Origin: Coemansia sp. RSA 487 | Taxonomy: Eukaryota > Kickxellomycota > Kickxellomycetes > Kickxellales > Kickxellaceae | DNA: 64,000 bases | Direction of reading: 5' to 3' | Assembly: GCA_027577595.1 (NCBI GenBank) | Contig: JANBRJ010000042.1 | Location: forward strand, 1 to 64,000 | Shown: one piece after another, positions 20,826-30,048 of the stretch | Layout: every line of letters starts with the position of its first letter | How positions within the stretch are numbered: position 1 is the first letter of the stretch | The notes under the pieces: generated by a model | The model's input: the letters and a program-made list of their open reading frames with translations, nothing else | Database searches by the model: none | Told to the model about the DNA's origin: nothing | Position numbers and translations under genes: made by a program

Positions 20826-22442
20826 ATGCTTCGTACGGCAGCGCTGAAATCTTCCCGCCTGGCTATCCGTAGCCCACTACTGTCTTCGTGGCAGTTTGTC
20901 CGCGCATACAGCTCTGCACCCAAGGGTAAAGCTCAACCACTACTTTCTTGTTGGAAGCGTTGCGATTTGTAAATTTGTAAAAGAAAAAAAAGGCAGCATT
21001 GCTAATAAAGCATCTTGCTGTTCTTGATCGTTGATCTTGTAGAGTTTGATACGGTTGTTATCGGTGCCGGGCCTGGTGGCTATGTAGCAGCGATCAAGGC
21101 GGCGCAGCTTGGACAAAAGACAGCATGCATCGAGAAGCGCGAAGCGCTTGGTGGAACATGCCTGAACGTCGGATGCATCCCGTCCAAGGCAATGCTGCAC
21201 AACTCGCACCTGTACCATGAGGCAAAGCACGGGTTTGCCAAGCGTGGAATTGACGTGGGCGAGGTTAAGCTCAACCTGGATCAGCTGCTGGCCGACAAGG
21301 ATAAGGCTGTATCGGGATTGACCCGTGGCATTGAGATGCTATTCAAAAAGAACAAGGTTGAGTGGATCAAGGGCTCTGGCTGCCTTACGTCGGCCAACGA
21401 TATTGACGTTTCGCTTAATGCTGGTGGAGTCGAGTCCATCCGTGCCAAGAACATCATCATTGCCACCGGATCCGAGCCCACCCCGTTCCCCGGCTTTGAA
21501 ATCGACGAGAAGCAGATCATCACGTCGACTGGCGCCCTGGCGCTCGAGAAGGTGCCCGAGAAGATGATTGTCATTGGCGGCGGCGTCATTGGGCTGGAGC
21601 TGGGCTCTGTGTGGAGCAGACTTGGCTCGGAAGTCACCGTGGTCGAGTACATGCCTGCCATCGGCGCCGGCATGGATGCTGAGCTGGCCAAGACGTTCCA
21701 GCGCTCGCTCTCCAAGCAAGGGATCAAGTTCAAGACCAGCACAAAGGTGATTGACTCTGAGAAGAAGGACGGCAAGGTCCTTGTCAACGTCGAGAGCGCA
21801 AAGAACGGGAAGAAGGAGACGCTGGAGGCCAACGTTGTGCTGCTGTCGGTTGGGCGTCGTCCGTTCACCGAGGGCCTGGGTCTGGAGAACGTCGGCATCA
21901 AGGTCGATGGCAAGGGTCGGGTCGAGATGGCCGATAACCAGTTCCGCACTGCGGTGTCCAGCATCCGCGTCATCGGCGATGTCACCGAGGGCGCCATGCT
22001 TGCGCACAAGGCCGAGGAGGAGGGCATCGCCGCGGTCGAGTACATCACCAACGGCCACGGCCACGTCAACTACAACGTCATCCCCAGCGTCATCTACACG
22101 CACCCCGAGGTTGCGTGGGTCGGCAAGAACGAGCAGCAGCTCAAGGAGGAGGGCGTCAAGTACAAGATCGGGTCGTTCCCGTTCCAGGCCAACTCGCGCG
22201 CCAAGACCATCGATGACGCTGAGGGCCTTGTCAAGATCATCACCGATGCCGAGACCGACCGCATCCTGGGCGCACACATCATCGGCCCCAACGCTGGTGA
22301 GATGATCGCTGAAGCCTGTCTCGCCATGGAGTACGGCGGCTCTGCCGAGGACGTTGCGCGCACCTGCCACGCCCATCCAACCATGTCCGAGGCTTTCAAG
22401 GAGGCGTGCATGGCTGCATACTCCAAGCCCATCCACTTCTGA
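20826..22442 (+). CDS. LPD1: Dihydrolipoyl dehydrogenase (E3), mitochondrial
   Basis: Spliced as 20826-20925 and 21043-22442 (499 aa); the junction restores a Glu codon. Exon 1 encodes an Arg/Ser-rich mitochondrial presequence ending near SSAP. Exon 2 starts with the FAD site [20 protein letters not shown], then the redox-active disulfide [13 protein letters not shown] (Cys73, Cys78), the NAD site [17 protein letters not shown], the second FAD block [20 protein letters not shown], and the catalytic [10 protein letters not shown] at the dimer interface. E3 reoxidises dihydrolipoamide in PDH, 2-oxoglutarate dehydrogenase, branched-chain dehydrogenase and the glycine cleavage system. Its convergent neighbour, 171 nt away, is KGD4, the subunit that recruits E3 to 2-oxoglutarate dehydrogenase. 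Confidence 0.97.
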
Positions 22443-22613
22443 TAGATCCTTTCTTCTGGCGGCTGGCTACGTTCTTTCCAGACCGGGTTAAACAGGTTTT
22501 TGGACCACATCCACGCAATACAATAAAAAAAAGCACGCTATAACAATTTACTTTTGTCTATTGAAAGCATGTGATATCGTCGAAAGATTAAAAAGAGTGG
22601 GTATCTTGATGCT

Positions 22614-22880
22614 CTAGTAAGTAGACGCACCGCCAGACTCGATAGCCTCGATTTCTGCTTCAGTCATGGGCAGCGGGCGGTAGCGTGCAGGCAGCTCCCA
22701 GAAGTTGATCGCTTCAGCGGTGCCTGAAGCTTTTCCAGCCACTGTCGTTGTAGGTATCTGTTGGCTGCTTTGCTGCTGCGTCTTCCATACATTCTTCCGT
22801 GGTCCCACAAACCGTATACGCGGGACGTGCTTATGCCACTGGTACTGTGCCTTGGCCCGAGCAAGAAGCGTGAGTCTCAT
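22614..22880 (-). CDS. KGD4: 2-oxoglutarate dehydrogenase E3-adaptor subunit 4 (Kgd4/Ymr31, MRPS36 family)
   Basis: An 88-aa protein. The start chosen is the ATG at 22880: MRLTLLARAKAQYQWHKH is a short basic presequence-like leader. The N-terminal block HVPRIRFVGPRK matches the family's 'VxxIKFVGxR' start, and the C-terminus FWELPARYRPLPMTEAEIEA followed by IESGGA matches the conserved 'ELPARFRxxPxxExExxxINSGGA' end of yeast Kgd4. The Gln/Ser/Thr-rich middle is variable. Family knowledge: Kgd4 bridges E3 to the E1-E2 core of 2-oxoglutarate dehydrogenase in mitochondria; it was once mis-assigned as a mitoribosomal protein. An upstream in-frame hydrophobic extension (to 23006) is considered leader, not protein, because the match begins after this ATG. 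The gene lies tail-to-tail with the E3 gene. Confidence 0.85.
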   Translation of the reverse strand: MRLTLLARAKAQYQWHKHVPRIRFVGPRKNVWKTQQQSSQQIPTTTVAGKASGTAEAINFWELPARYRPLPMTEAEIEAIESGGASTY

Positions 22881-23669
22881 GATTTTGGCTAGATTGGTAA
22901 AAACAAAAAACAAAAAACAAAAAACAGCTGGAAATGAAATAGGGAAAAAGCAAAACGAAAGGCGTGGTGATAATAGCCTTTTTCTACTTATTATCATAAC
23001 CCCCACCTCACATACTTTTCATGTCACGTGAATGTAATCTGAGCGAGCAAGCGAATGAGTGACTCGGCTCGAGTGGCTCGGCTATATCTGCGATTCGGTT
23101 TTTCTGTTGAAAATGATATTCCAGCCTTTTGAATATGCTTTGCAGGCCGGGAATGGTGCGATTAGCAGGATTTTTTGGTCATTGGATATCTCCGTATGAA
23201 AGCTTTCTATTGAAGAGAGGAAGCGGCGGCGGAGCTTCCAATAGCTTCAACTTTGTCTATTATTCGGAGGAGGCAAGAGGGGGTTTGGTTGGGTGGACTT
23301 TGGCGCATTTGGCAATTTGTCATCCCCTTTCCAAACAGATGCTGCTGCTTGTAGAAAAGGAGAAAGAAAGTACCAAGCGTTTTGCACACAACATGGATTA
23401 CTATTGAAAATGATGACAAATTGCCAAATGCTCCAAGGGTAGAATATATTATATTTACTATGTTCTGGGTCTTTGTTAGTATGGCTGGCTGGGCGCCGGT
23501 TTCCTCATATAAATAAAGCGCCCACCATCTTCTCCATGGTTAAGGAAGCTTTTCCTCGTCATCAATTCTACAATATAAAGCGATATCTTTGCGACTTGTA
23601 TTTCCATTATCTTGATTTTTTTTCCTATATTGAAAAAATAATAAACTTGCAGATAATTTATCCTAGATA
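22881..23669. other. Divergent promoter region of KGD4 and the glutathione transferase gene
   Basis: No gene accepted. A 92-codon frame at 23129-23407 has no known domain and ordinary non-coding composition. A TATA-like site lies at 23508 for the downstream gene. Confidence 0.55.
23508..23515 (+). promoter_or_regulatory. TATA box of the glutathione transferase gene
   Basis: TATAAATA lies 155 nt before the ATG at 23670, in the expected range for this window. Confidence 0.4.
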
Positions 23670-24371
23670 ATGCCCGGCACTACTGTTCCGTACGAGAAGG
23701 GCAGGTACACGCTGTACTCGAACGCTCTGTGTCCGTATGCGCAACGCGCGCTGCGTGCGTTCAAGGCCTCCGGAGTTGCGCACAGGGTTGTCGAGATTGA
23801 TTTACAGAACAAGCCGTCGTGGTACGGGCAAGTGAACCCGCAGCTCAAAGTACCAGCACTGCAAACCCCCGACGGAACCATTCTGATCGAATCGCTGGTG
23901 ATAGCCGAGTTCGTTGCCGACGCGTTCCCCCAAGCCAAACTGCTGCCTCAGGATGCCACGGAGCGTGCGCAATTGCGCTTGTTTATCGAGCTTTTTGGCT
24001 CCCGCTTCAACCCGTTCATCTACCGCACGCTGATGACTGCCAACGCGGATGACCAGAAGGTGCATATCGAGGCGCTGTTGTCAGCACTGCGTGAGGCCAG
24101 CAAGGAGCTCGAGAAGCAGTGGAAGAGACCCAGCGGTAACGGCGGTCCGTTCTGGTCTGCGGGCAAGTTCGGATTTGCCGAAATCGCGCTTGCTTCGTTT
24201 GTCAACCTACTGGTGGTTCTTCGCCATTACCGTGGTGTCGAAGTCCCAGACACTCAGAAATACGCGGCATTTAACCGCTGGCGCGATGCATTCACAAAGG
24301 ACCCGCTATTTACCGAGATCAATGCTGATCATGATGCCCTTATTGCTGCGTACAAAAAGTTTGCAGCATAG
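23670..24371 (+). CDS. Omega-class glutathione S-transferase-like protein
   Basis: A single exon of 233 aa with no intron. The thioredoxin-fold N-domain holds the omega/GTO active site CPYAQRALRAFKA (Cys at ~21), followed by VNPQLKVPALQTPDGT with the cis-proline for glutathione binding, and ESLVIAEFVADAFP. An all-helical C-domain follows (ERAQLRLFIELFGSRFNPFI through AAYKKFAA). Omega enzymes use cysteine for deglutathionylation and reduction of dehydroascorbate rather than classic conjugation. The size is typical (~230-250 aa). No targeting signal is evident, so it is likely cytosolic. Beyond oxidative-stress metabolism, the physiological substrate cannot be told. Confidence 0.88.
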   Translation: MPGTTVPYEKGRYTLYSNALCPYAQRALRAFKASGVAHRVVEIDLQNKPSWYGQVNPQLKVPALQTPDGTILIESLVIAEFVADAFPQAKLLPQDATERAQLRLFIELFGSRFNPFIYRTLMTANADDQKVHIEALLSALREASKELEKQWKRPSGNGGPFWSAGKFGFAEIALASFVNLLVVLRHYRGVEVPDTQKYAAFNRWRDAFTKDPLFTEINADHDALIAAYKKFAA

Positions 24372-25368
24372 CTGGTTCTTCATCTTTCTGTTTCTTTTTT
24401 ATTTTTATTTTTATTTTTATTTTTATTTTTACCATCTATCTGCCTGTCGAAAGTGAAACAAACATCTCTCATTTGTTTGAATAAATAGTTAATTTTAATA
24501 TTTATTTAGCTGAACAGCAACGCATTTGCTTGTTGTTAACCGAGCTTAATTTTAGATTTCCCCTGTCGGGTAGGCATGCATAGAAACCGGGACGCCTATC
24601 GCCATGCTCTTCTTACGACACGTATAATTAAAACATTTTGATTGAATTATATATTATTTCTAGCAAAATTTTATAGAAGAATGATTCATACGCCCTTAAT
24701 GAAGTGCATTGCTTACCTTACATGTAGATAAACAATGGTATGCATGTATGGCCAATACCGCAGTACAAATACATGTGCATTGTATTGTATTGTCGGACTC
24801 TGGTTTTTGCTGTCTCATTTCCATTTTAGCTCTTTTCTTTTGTCATAAAGTGCAAGTAAGAAAAAAGAAAGTTTTTAATGTATGTGACTATGAATTTCCA
24901 CATACTTTTTTCTACTCGGTGACGAAAATTACCTTTTCCTTTTTTTTGTATGTCATTTTGGATATGCAGGAATTTACAATTGATTCGCAGAAAATCTGCA
25001 AGCCAAAAAAACGGAATTACGTTTATACAGGGGAGGGGGATCTGTAGATGTGGACGATGCGCAAAGGCATATTTATTTTTTCTTCATTTACTTAGAAACT
25101 GTTAAACACCGAGATTCGCTCGGGGTCACTTGAGCTCGCTCTTTTACGTACAGCTGCAAGCTTGTACATAACGAAGCAGACGGGAAGATCTTGCGCCTGA
25201 TACAAGTAGGTAAAAAAATATTGCTGGTTTCGTACAAATAGATTGACTGCTGGACAGAAAAGCCCCATTAAGCAGCCCTGGCAAGCGCTGTATTTCTCTT
25301 TATTTTAAATCTACATATCTGACTGGCTGGCTAGCCAACCCACCAACTAACTAACTGACTAAAAAAGA
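24372..25368. other. AT-rich intergenic region (1 kb)
   Basis: Nothing convincing. A 112-codon frame at 24709-25047 lacks domains and is probably chance. Tetranucleotide-like CTAA/CTGG repeats occur just before the ABC transporter start. Confidence 0.55.
24396..24431 (+). repeat. Microsatellite (TTTTTA)n, about 6 units
   Basis: A hexanucleotide tandem array immediately downstream of the glutathione transferase stop codon, probably within its 3' UTR. Confidence 0.9.
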
Positions 25369-27381
25369 ATGTCTATCACACAGCCAATCACAAGCAGCAT
25401 TGAGCAAGCCAGCTCCATTGATCCGATTCTCAGCTGGAGCGATCTAAACTACGACGTCAAGACCAAGGATGGCATTCGTCGAGTCTTAAGCGATATATCC
25501 GGCAGCATATACCCCGGAGAGCTGGTTGCAATCATGGGATCGTCGGGCGCTGGCAAGACAACACTGCTCAACGTGCTTGCAGGTCGTGTCCAAGACGGGA
25601 GGCTCTATGGCGACATCAAATTCAACGGCGCCAAGCGCGTCCCGCACGACTTTAAGCGCATGCTGGCGTATGTTGAGCAGGAGGACATGATGCATGCGGC
25701 GCTGACTGTCCAAGAGACGCTTACGGTATCTGCCAGACTCCGCCTGGCTAGCGAAAAGTACACCAATAGCGAGAAAAGGCAGCGAGTCGACGATGTTATG
25801 CGCCAGCTGCGGCTGTCGAACGTGGCAGGCACAAGGATAGGCGGACCCGGAATGCGCGGCGTCTCTGGCGGCGAGCGCAAGCGCGTAAGCATAGGCATTG
25901 AGCTTGTCACCGATCCGTCGATTCTGGTCCTCGACGAGCCGTCATCGGGGCTGGACTCGTCGTCTGCTGAAATGGTTGTCAAGCTGACAAAGGACATGTG
26001 CCATGAGCGCAACCTATGCACGCTCATGACCATCCACCAGCCAAGTGCCGAGATAGTGGCCCAGTTCGACAAGCTCATTCTCCTTTCGCAGGGAAAGCTC
26101 GTGTACATGGGCCCGGCAGACCAGGCGCTGCGCTATTTTGAGCAGCTCGGCTACCCGTCGACGAACCCGAACCCCGCCAACTTCTACATCGACCTGATGA
26201 CAATTGACTTTTCATCTTCCGCTGCAATGAGCGAAAGCGAGACCCGCGTGCAGTCCCTTGTCGACTCCTTTGCTGAATTCCGCCGCAGCGGCTCCAGGCT
26301 GCTTCCGAGCAAAGCGTCCGCGCCAGCCATTGCTTTGGCAGATGCAAAGCCCGCAGCAGCCGGCGACAGCGAGAACAGCACAAGCTGCTCCGAACCAAAC
26401 ATAAGCGGCGCCTGCTTGTCATTCTCGTCGTCGACTTCCGAAAAGGATGGCAAGTACAATGGACCCCACGCCAACGTGATCACGGACATCACCCACGAAA
26501 CAGCCAGCCTTGCATTGTACGAGGCGCCTCCGACAAACTCCTGGATGAGCGAGGCGCTCATTCTCCTGCAACGCGACTGGGTCATCAGCATCCGTAACAA
26601 ATCGCTAGTACGAGGATTCCTTGGCCAGAGCGTAGTGATGGCGGTTTTTGTGGGCTTTGTGTTTTTCCAGCTAAAAACCGACCAGGCTTCTATCCAGAAC
26701 CGCATTGGCGCGCTCTTCATGCTTGTTGTCCAGTGCACGTTCCCAGTGGCCATCCCGACCATGACAATGATTATGTCCGGCCGCAACGTTCTTTTGCGCG
26801 AAAGATCCGCCGGCACTTACCGCATGTCGAGCTACTTCTTTGCACGGGCGCTAAGCTTCTATCCGCTGGTGTACCTGCCTTTATATGTTATGTATGCGGC
26901 CGTGTACTTCATCGCCCACCTCCAGTACGACGCGGCTAAATTTTTTATTGGGCTGGCCATCCTCTCGACTGTCATCTTTGCCTCCCTTGGCTACGGCTTT
27001 GCCATTGCAATGCTTGTTCGTAGTCTGGAGGTCGCCCACATAATTACGCCTGTGTCGTTGGCCACGCTTATGCTTTTTGCAGGCAACCTGTCCAATGCAA
27101 ACGCAATTACGCCGGTTTTGCGCTGGATAAAGTATATTTGCCTATTCTACTACTCCTACTCGGGGTTTATGCAGAACGAGTTTGGGGGGCTAACGTTTGA
27201 GTGCGAAAGCACTTCTACTGCGTGCTATCGTACGGGAGAGGACGTTGTGGCCACTTATGGCCTGGATATTATGCCCATATGGCTTGATGTTATACTAAAC
27301 ATTGTGATTGGCATTGGATTGTACGCTATTGCATATGGCGCTTTGCGCTGGGTTGCAAAGCCTCGCTATCTGTGGCTCTAA
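25369..27381 (+). CDS. ABCG-type half transporter
   Basis: A single exon of 670 aa in reverse order (nucleotide-binding domain first), as in ABCG/White half transporters. NBD: Walker A MGSSGAGKTTLLN (~60), signature VSGGERKRVSIGIEL (~165), Walker B ILVLDEPSSGLDSS (~187), then the H-loop TIHQPSAEI. An acidic/Ser-rich linker (~290-380) separates it from an ABC2 membrane domain with about six helices, starting RDWVISIRNKSLVRGFLGQS and including RNVLLRERSAGTYRMSSYFF, a typical ABCG block. A cysteine pair lies in the last external loop (FECESTSTACYRTGED). It must dimerise to work. The substrate cannot be predicted; sterols, lipids or xenobiotics are usual for the family. Confidence 0.92.
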   Translation: MSITQPITSSIEQASSIDPILSWSDLNYDVKTKDGIRRVLSDISGSIYPGELVAIMGSSGAGKTTLLNVLAGRVQDGRLYGDIKFNGAKRVPHDFKRMLAYVEQEDMMHAALTVQETLTVSARLRLASEKYTNSEKRQRVDDVMRQLRLSNVAGTRIGGPGMRGVSGGERKRVSIGIELVTDPSILVLDEPSSGLDSSSAEMVVKLTKDMCHERNLCTLMTIHQPSAEIVAQFDKLILLSQGKLVYMGPADQALRYFEQLGYPSTNPNPANFYIDLMTIDFSSSAAMSESETRVQSLVDSFAEFRRSGSRLLPSKASAPAIALADAKPAAAGDSENSTSCSEPNISGACLSFSSSTSEKDGKYNGPHANVITDITHETASLALYEAPPTNSWMSEALILLQRDWVISIRNKSLVRGFLGQSVVMAVFVGFVFFQLKTDQASIQNRIGALFMLVVQCTFPVAIPTMTMIMSGRNVLLRERSAGTYRMSSYFFARALSFYPLVYLPLYVMYAAVYFIAHLQYDAAKFFIGLAILSTVIFASLGYGFAIAMLVRSLEVAHIITPVSLATLMLFAGNLSNANAITPVLRWIKYICLFYYSYSGFMQNEFGGLTFECESTSTACYRTGEDVVATYGLDIMPIWLDVILNIVIGIGLYAIAYGALRWVAKPRYLWL

Positions 27382-27483
27382 GGACCCGAATGCCCTGTTC
27401 TATTTGTTTATTTGTTTATTTATTTACTATTATCCTTTATCTATTCAAAAATATACATTGTATTTTGCTCTGTATCCTCGATT

Positions 27484-27699
27484 TCAGTGATCGTAGAGCG
27501 TGATCTCGTCGTCATCCCAGCTGCTAGAGCTCCTTTGTTTGGGCCGGAATGCCGATCCAGTAGACTGCACGCTTGCTGGATATAGCCCGTGTGTTGCTTC
27601 TACGACAGTGATGCTTCTAGTGAATGCTGTGAATAATACGGAAAGCACACGGAACCGCCCATCGCTCCGATGCTTGTCAACTTGTGTGCTTGCACGCAT
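27484..27699 (-). CDS. Small hypothetical protein, 71 aa
   Basis: Not recognised. ATG at 27699, stop at 27484, convergent with the ABCG gene 102 nt away. The N-terminal third is basic, followed by a short hydrophobic stretch (VLSVLFTAFTRSITVV), then ATHGLYPASVQSTGSAFRPK and an acidic end SSSSWDDDEITLYDH. The charged, Ser-rich terminus does not look like a chance frame. A TATAAAAG box sits on the minus strand at 27826-27833, 127 nt upstream, at the spacing used by neighbouring small genes. Too short for a secure domain call; possible single-pass membrane or peripheral protein. Confidence 0.4.
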   Translation of the reverse strand: MRASTQVDKHRSDGRFRVLSVLFTAFTRSITVVEATHGLYPASVQSTGSAFRPKQRSSSSWDDDEITLYDH

Positions 27700-28238
27700 G
27701 GTTTTTGGAATTGAAGTGAGTAAATATGGTTTCTATCTTTTTGCGAATAAAAGATTGTACGCTTTGTATGGAATTGGAATGAGGGGAGGACACAGAGTAA
27801 TTTTCTGCTGCTTCTCGTTGGCCCCCTTTTATACTTGAGGAAACCCCCTCCCGTTGCCTGCGTTTCGGCTCTGTTGCGGCCTTTCTCTCCCCTCCCCCAA
27901 CGGCTGTTAGCTGATTTCCCAATTTGTACATGTCGGCCATGGTTTATAAAAAAAACTAGCTTTTATCTTGAACTCGTAGACCTTTTTTGGTTGGTTCGTC
28001 CTTTTTTGGCACATAAATTTAGAACATTATCCAACGTATCGTGGGAATAGAACCGAGCTACTTTTTGGATCATCTAGTTCCACAAAATTTAACTGGAAAT
28101 AGCAAACTCATGGTTGGCACCGAGCTCAAATGTGAATTTCTAGTCATTAAAAAACTAGTGTCTTAATCAACGCAATTAAAAACCTAAGTTGGACAAGAAA
28201 AAATACTACAAGGTATAAAATGCAGTCTCAGTAGCAAG
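27700..28238. other. Intergenic region in AT-rich island
   Basis: Apart from the TATA box at 27826-27833 on the minus strand, nothing is recognised. AT content rises from about 27.9 kb and stays high to 31.8 kb. Confidence 0.5.
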
Positions 28239-28823
28239 CTACATTACGATGCAACCCCCGTTTTTAGCGCTTTTCTTCTTTGCAGCGGGCTTGGATGTTT
28301 GCTTTGAAGCAGGCACTGGGTTGGATGCTTTCTTTGAAACAGATATAGGGCTGGGCAACTTCTTTAATATAGGCACAAGCTTGGGGTTTTTCTTTGATGT
28401 AGATGTAGATTTGGATACGTTATTTGGAGTAGACGCAGGTTTGGTTGGTTTCTTCTGGTTATGCATGATTGAGTCACAATATGCTGAGTAATGGGCATCT
28501 GACCTTTTTTTGTCAAAATCTTCCACGAACCTCGACTCTAGCTTTTCCGATGGCTGAATCTTGCCCTGTGTGGCTAGTACTGTAGGGCTAGGGTGTGGTT
28601 TGCGATGCAGTGGAGGCCTTGTCGGCTTTTTAGCCTGATCTTTAGAGCTTCCTTTCGCCGTTGGAACGGAGGTTTTATTTTCGCTATTAGTGGTTTTTTG
28701 CTCTTTACCACCTACCATTTCATTTTGAGCCCAGAATTGTCCAACTACTTTAAGGCTAGTCTGCAGATCATCTCCTTCGGGTGAGCTCCCTATTTGCTTG
28801 TGTTTGTTGATTGATTTTATCAT
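28239..28823 (-). CDS. Lys/Ser/Pro-rich repeat protein with C-terminal CaaX box
   Basis: 194 aa, not matched to a known family. Start ATG at 28823; TATAAAAG on the minus strand at 28906-28913, 83 nt upstream. The N-terminal ~60 residues are mixed; the middle (FVEDFDKKRSDAHYSAYCDS) has a conserved-looking acidic/aromatic patch; the C-terminal ~60 residues form about five to six decapeptide repeats rich in Ser, Lys and Pro (e.g. SVSKKASNPVPASKQTSKPA), coded by an exact 30-bp period. The protein ends KKKSAKNGGCIVM: a lysine-rich stretch followed by Cys-Ile-Val-Met, a classic CaaX box that with terminal Met favours farnesylation. Together these predict a membrane-associated, prenylated, mostly disordered protein. 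The role is unknown. Confidence 0.65.
   Translation of the reverse strand: MIKSINKHKQIGSSPEGDDLQTSLKVVGQFWAQNEMVGGKEQKTTNSENKTSVPTAKGSSKDQAKKPTRPPLHRKPHPSPTVLATQGKIQPSEKLESRFVEDFDKKRSDAHYSAYCDSIMHNQKKPTKPASTPNNVSKSTSTSKKNPKLVPILKKLPSPISVSKKASNPVPASKQTSKPAAKKKSAKNGGCIVM
28291..28460 (-). repeat. 30-bp tandem repeat (about 5.5 units) inside the CaaX-protein gene
   Basis: On the plus strand, units start at 28291, 28321, 28351, 28381, 28411 and 28441, each beginning with a TTGG- or CTGG-like block. Spacing is exactly 30 nt and divergence between units is substantial, so the repeat is old or selected at the protein level (10-residue unit). Confidence 0.75.
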
Positions 28824-28905
28824 GCTTGGGGATATAGTATTTGCAAAAGCAAAGAAAAAACTGAAGAAATCTACAGGAGCTCAAAAAAGATGGCCACCAC
28901 ATGCT

Positions 28906-28913
28906 CTTTTATA
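28906..28913 (-). promoter_or_regulatory. TATA box of the CaaX-protein gene
   Basis: TATAAAAG on the minus strand, 83 nt before the ATG at 28823. Confidence 0.5.
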
Positions 28914-29447
28914 ATTCACTTTCTTCCACAAACGTTTGTCAAATATATTTGCGTTGTTATTAGCAGTGTTTTTTCTTCACTGAAAATAAAAGAAAAAAGT
29001 AAACTAATGCGCAGCAGCTGACAGTCTTTCCTTTTTCAACCATCGATATAAAGAACACTAATAAGCAACAAGACTTACCAAACGAAAAAGAGAACTCCAC
29101 AAAGATAGCTTTCCTTCACTTTTTTTATTACGTACTCTATCAGTATTCCAAACATATCCCGATTGCATGTAGTTGTATAAAATGCATAATTCCTGAATAC
29201 CTTAAACGCTAGATAGGCCTAAAGTATAATTTTTTTTACCAATATTTACATTGACAACAGCGACATTATATATACATATTTATTTACTGAGTGTATCGAC
29301 TGAGAACCGTGTATGTTGCTAATAATTATTGGTACAATATAGGGCTGCTAATTACAGTATATATGTATTAGAAATATTGGCTGCTCCCGTGTGTAGAAGA
29401 GAATAAACAGCAGCATACGTGCGAAATCGCATCTTTCAGTGTTTTGC
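28914..29447. other. AT-rich intergenic region
   Basis: No gene seen. Very AT-rich with short TATA-like runs near 29265-29285. Confidence 0.5.
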
Positions 29448-29699
29448 TCACGTAAGCCAGTAGCTGATTTTTTTATCCACAACATGGATGACATGCTTAC
29501 CATCATTGCTGTCGTAAAAGTATTGCCGAATAATCTGGTCGTCATTCACTACCACATCCTTGACAGTTCGAAATTCCAAGCAGTACTGTATAATTTCCAT
29601 TCTAAAGCCGGTGTACCACTTGATCTGTTCAATAGACTCATCTTCAGGAATTGCATCAATATAGCTTTTGCCGTTGTCAAATCGGAATATAACCTTCAT
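29448..29699 (-). CDS. Small ubiquitin-fold-like hypothetical protein, 83 aa
   Basis: ATG at 29699, TATAAAAG on the minus strand at 29792-29799 (93 nt upstream). The sequence pattern resembles a beta-grasp: a first strand and turn MKVIFRFDNGKSYIDAIPED, a helix ESIEQIKWYTGF, then IIQYCLEFRTVKDVVVNDD and a last strand GKHVIHVVDKK. This follows ubiquitin's strand-turn-strand-helix-strand order and length (~76 aa), but no close identity, no I44-type patch and no C-terminal Gly-Gly were seen. The fold call is inference from pattern and could be wrong. Codon use is AT-rich compared with housekeeping genes in the window. Confidence 0.4.
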   Translation of the reverse strand: MKVIFRFDNGKSYIDAIPEDESIEQIKWYTGFRMEIIQYCLEFRTVKDVVVNDDQIIRQYFYDSNDGKHVIHVVDKKISYWLT

Positions 29700-29791
29700 C
29701 TGTATTCAACTGTTTTGTCGTATGTAAATAGTGTATAATAATGTAACTAAAATCGTAGCAGAGACGAGATAGCCTTGTGGGCTCCAGCAAT

Positions 29792-29799
29792 CTTTTATA
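29792..29799 (-). promoter_or_regulatory. TATA box of the 83-aa gene
   Basis: TATAAAAG on the minus strand, 93 nt before the ATG at 29699. Confidence 0.45.
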
Positions 29800-30003
29800 G
29801 ATTGAAGTGAGTGTTGTAGCGAGATGGTGAATTTTTATTATCTTTATTTAGAGAATGCACAAAAGTCACTTTTGGTGAGTTTATCGAAACATATCGCTAC
29901 ACGCAGAATAATACTTTTCTAATTGTAGGAATGCAACTACATATCATTGCGCTATTATCGTTAAATAAACTTTCCGTTTTTGTCATTCGCGAATACTGAT
30001 AAA

Positions 30004-30048
<45 letters not shown>

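Noticed and set aside
22881-23006. N-terminal extension of KGD4 by 42 residues
   Set aside because: The extension is Phe-rich and non-conserved; the family match begins right after the ATG at 22880.
23129-23407. 92-codon plus-strand frame between KGD4 and the glutathione transferase
   Set aside because: No recognisable features; located in a divergent promoter region.
24709-25047. 112-codon plus-strand frame
   Set aside because: AT-rich, no domain, no promoter signal; likely chance.
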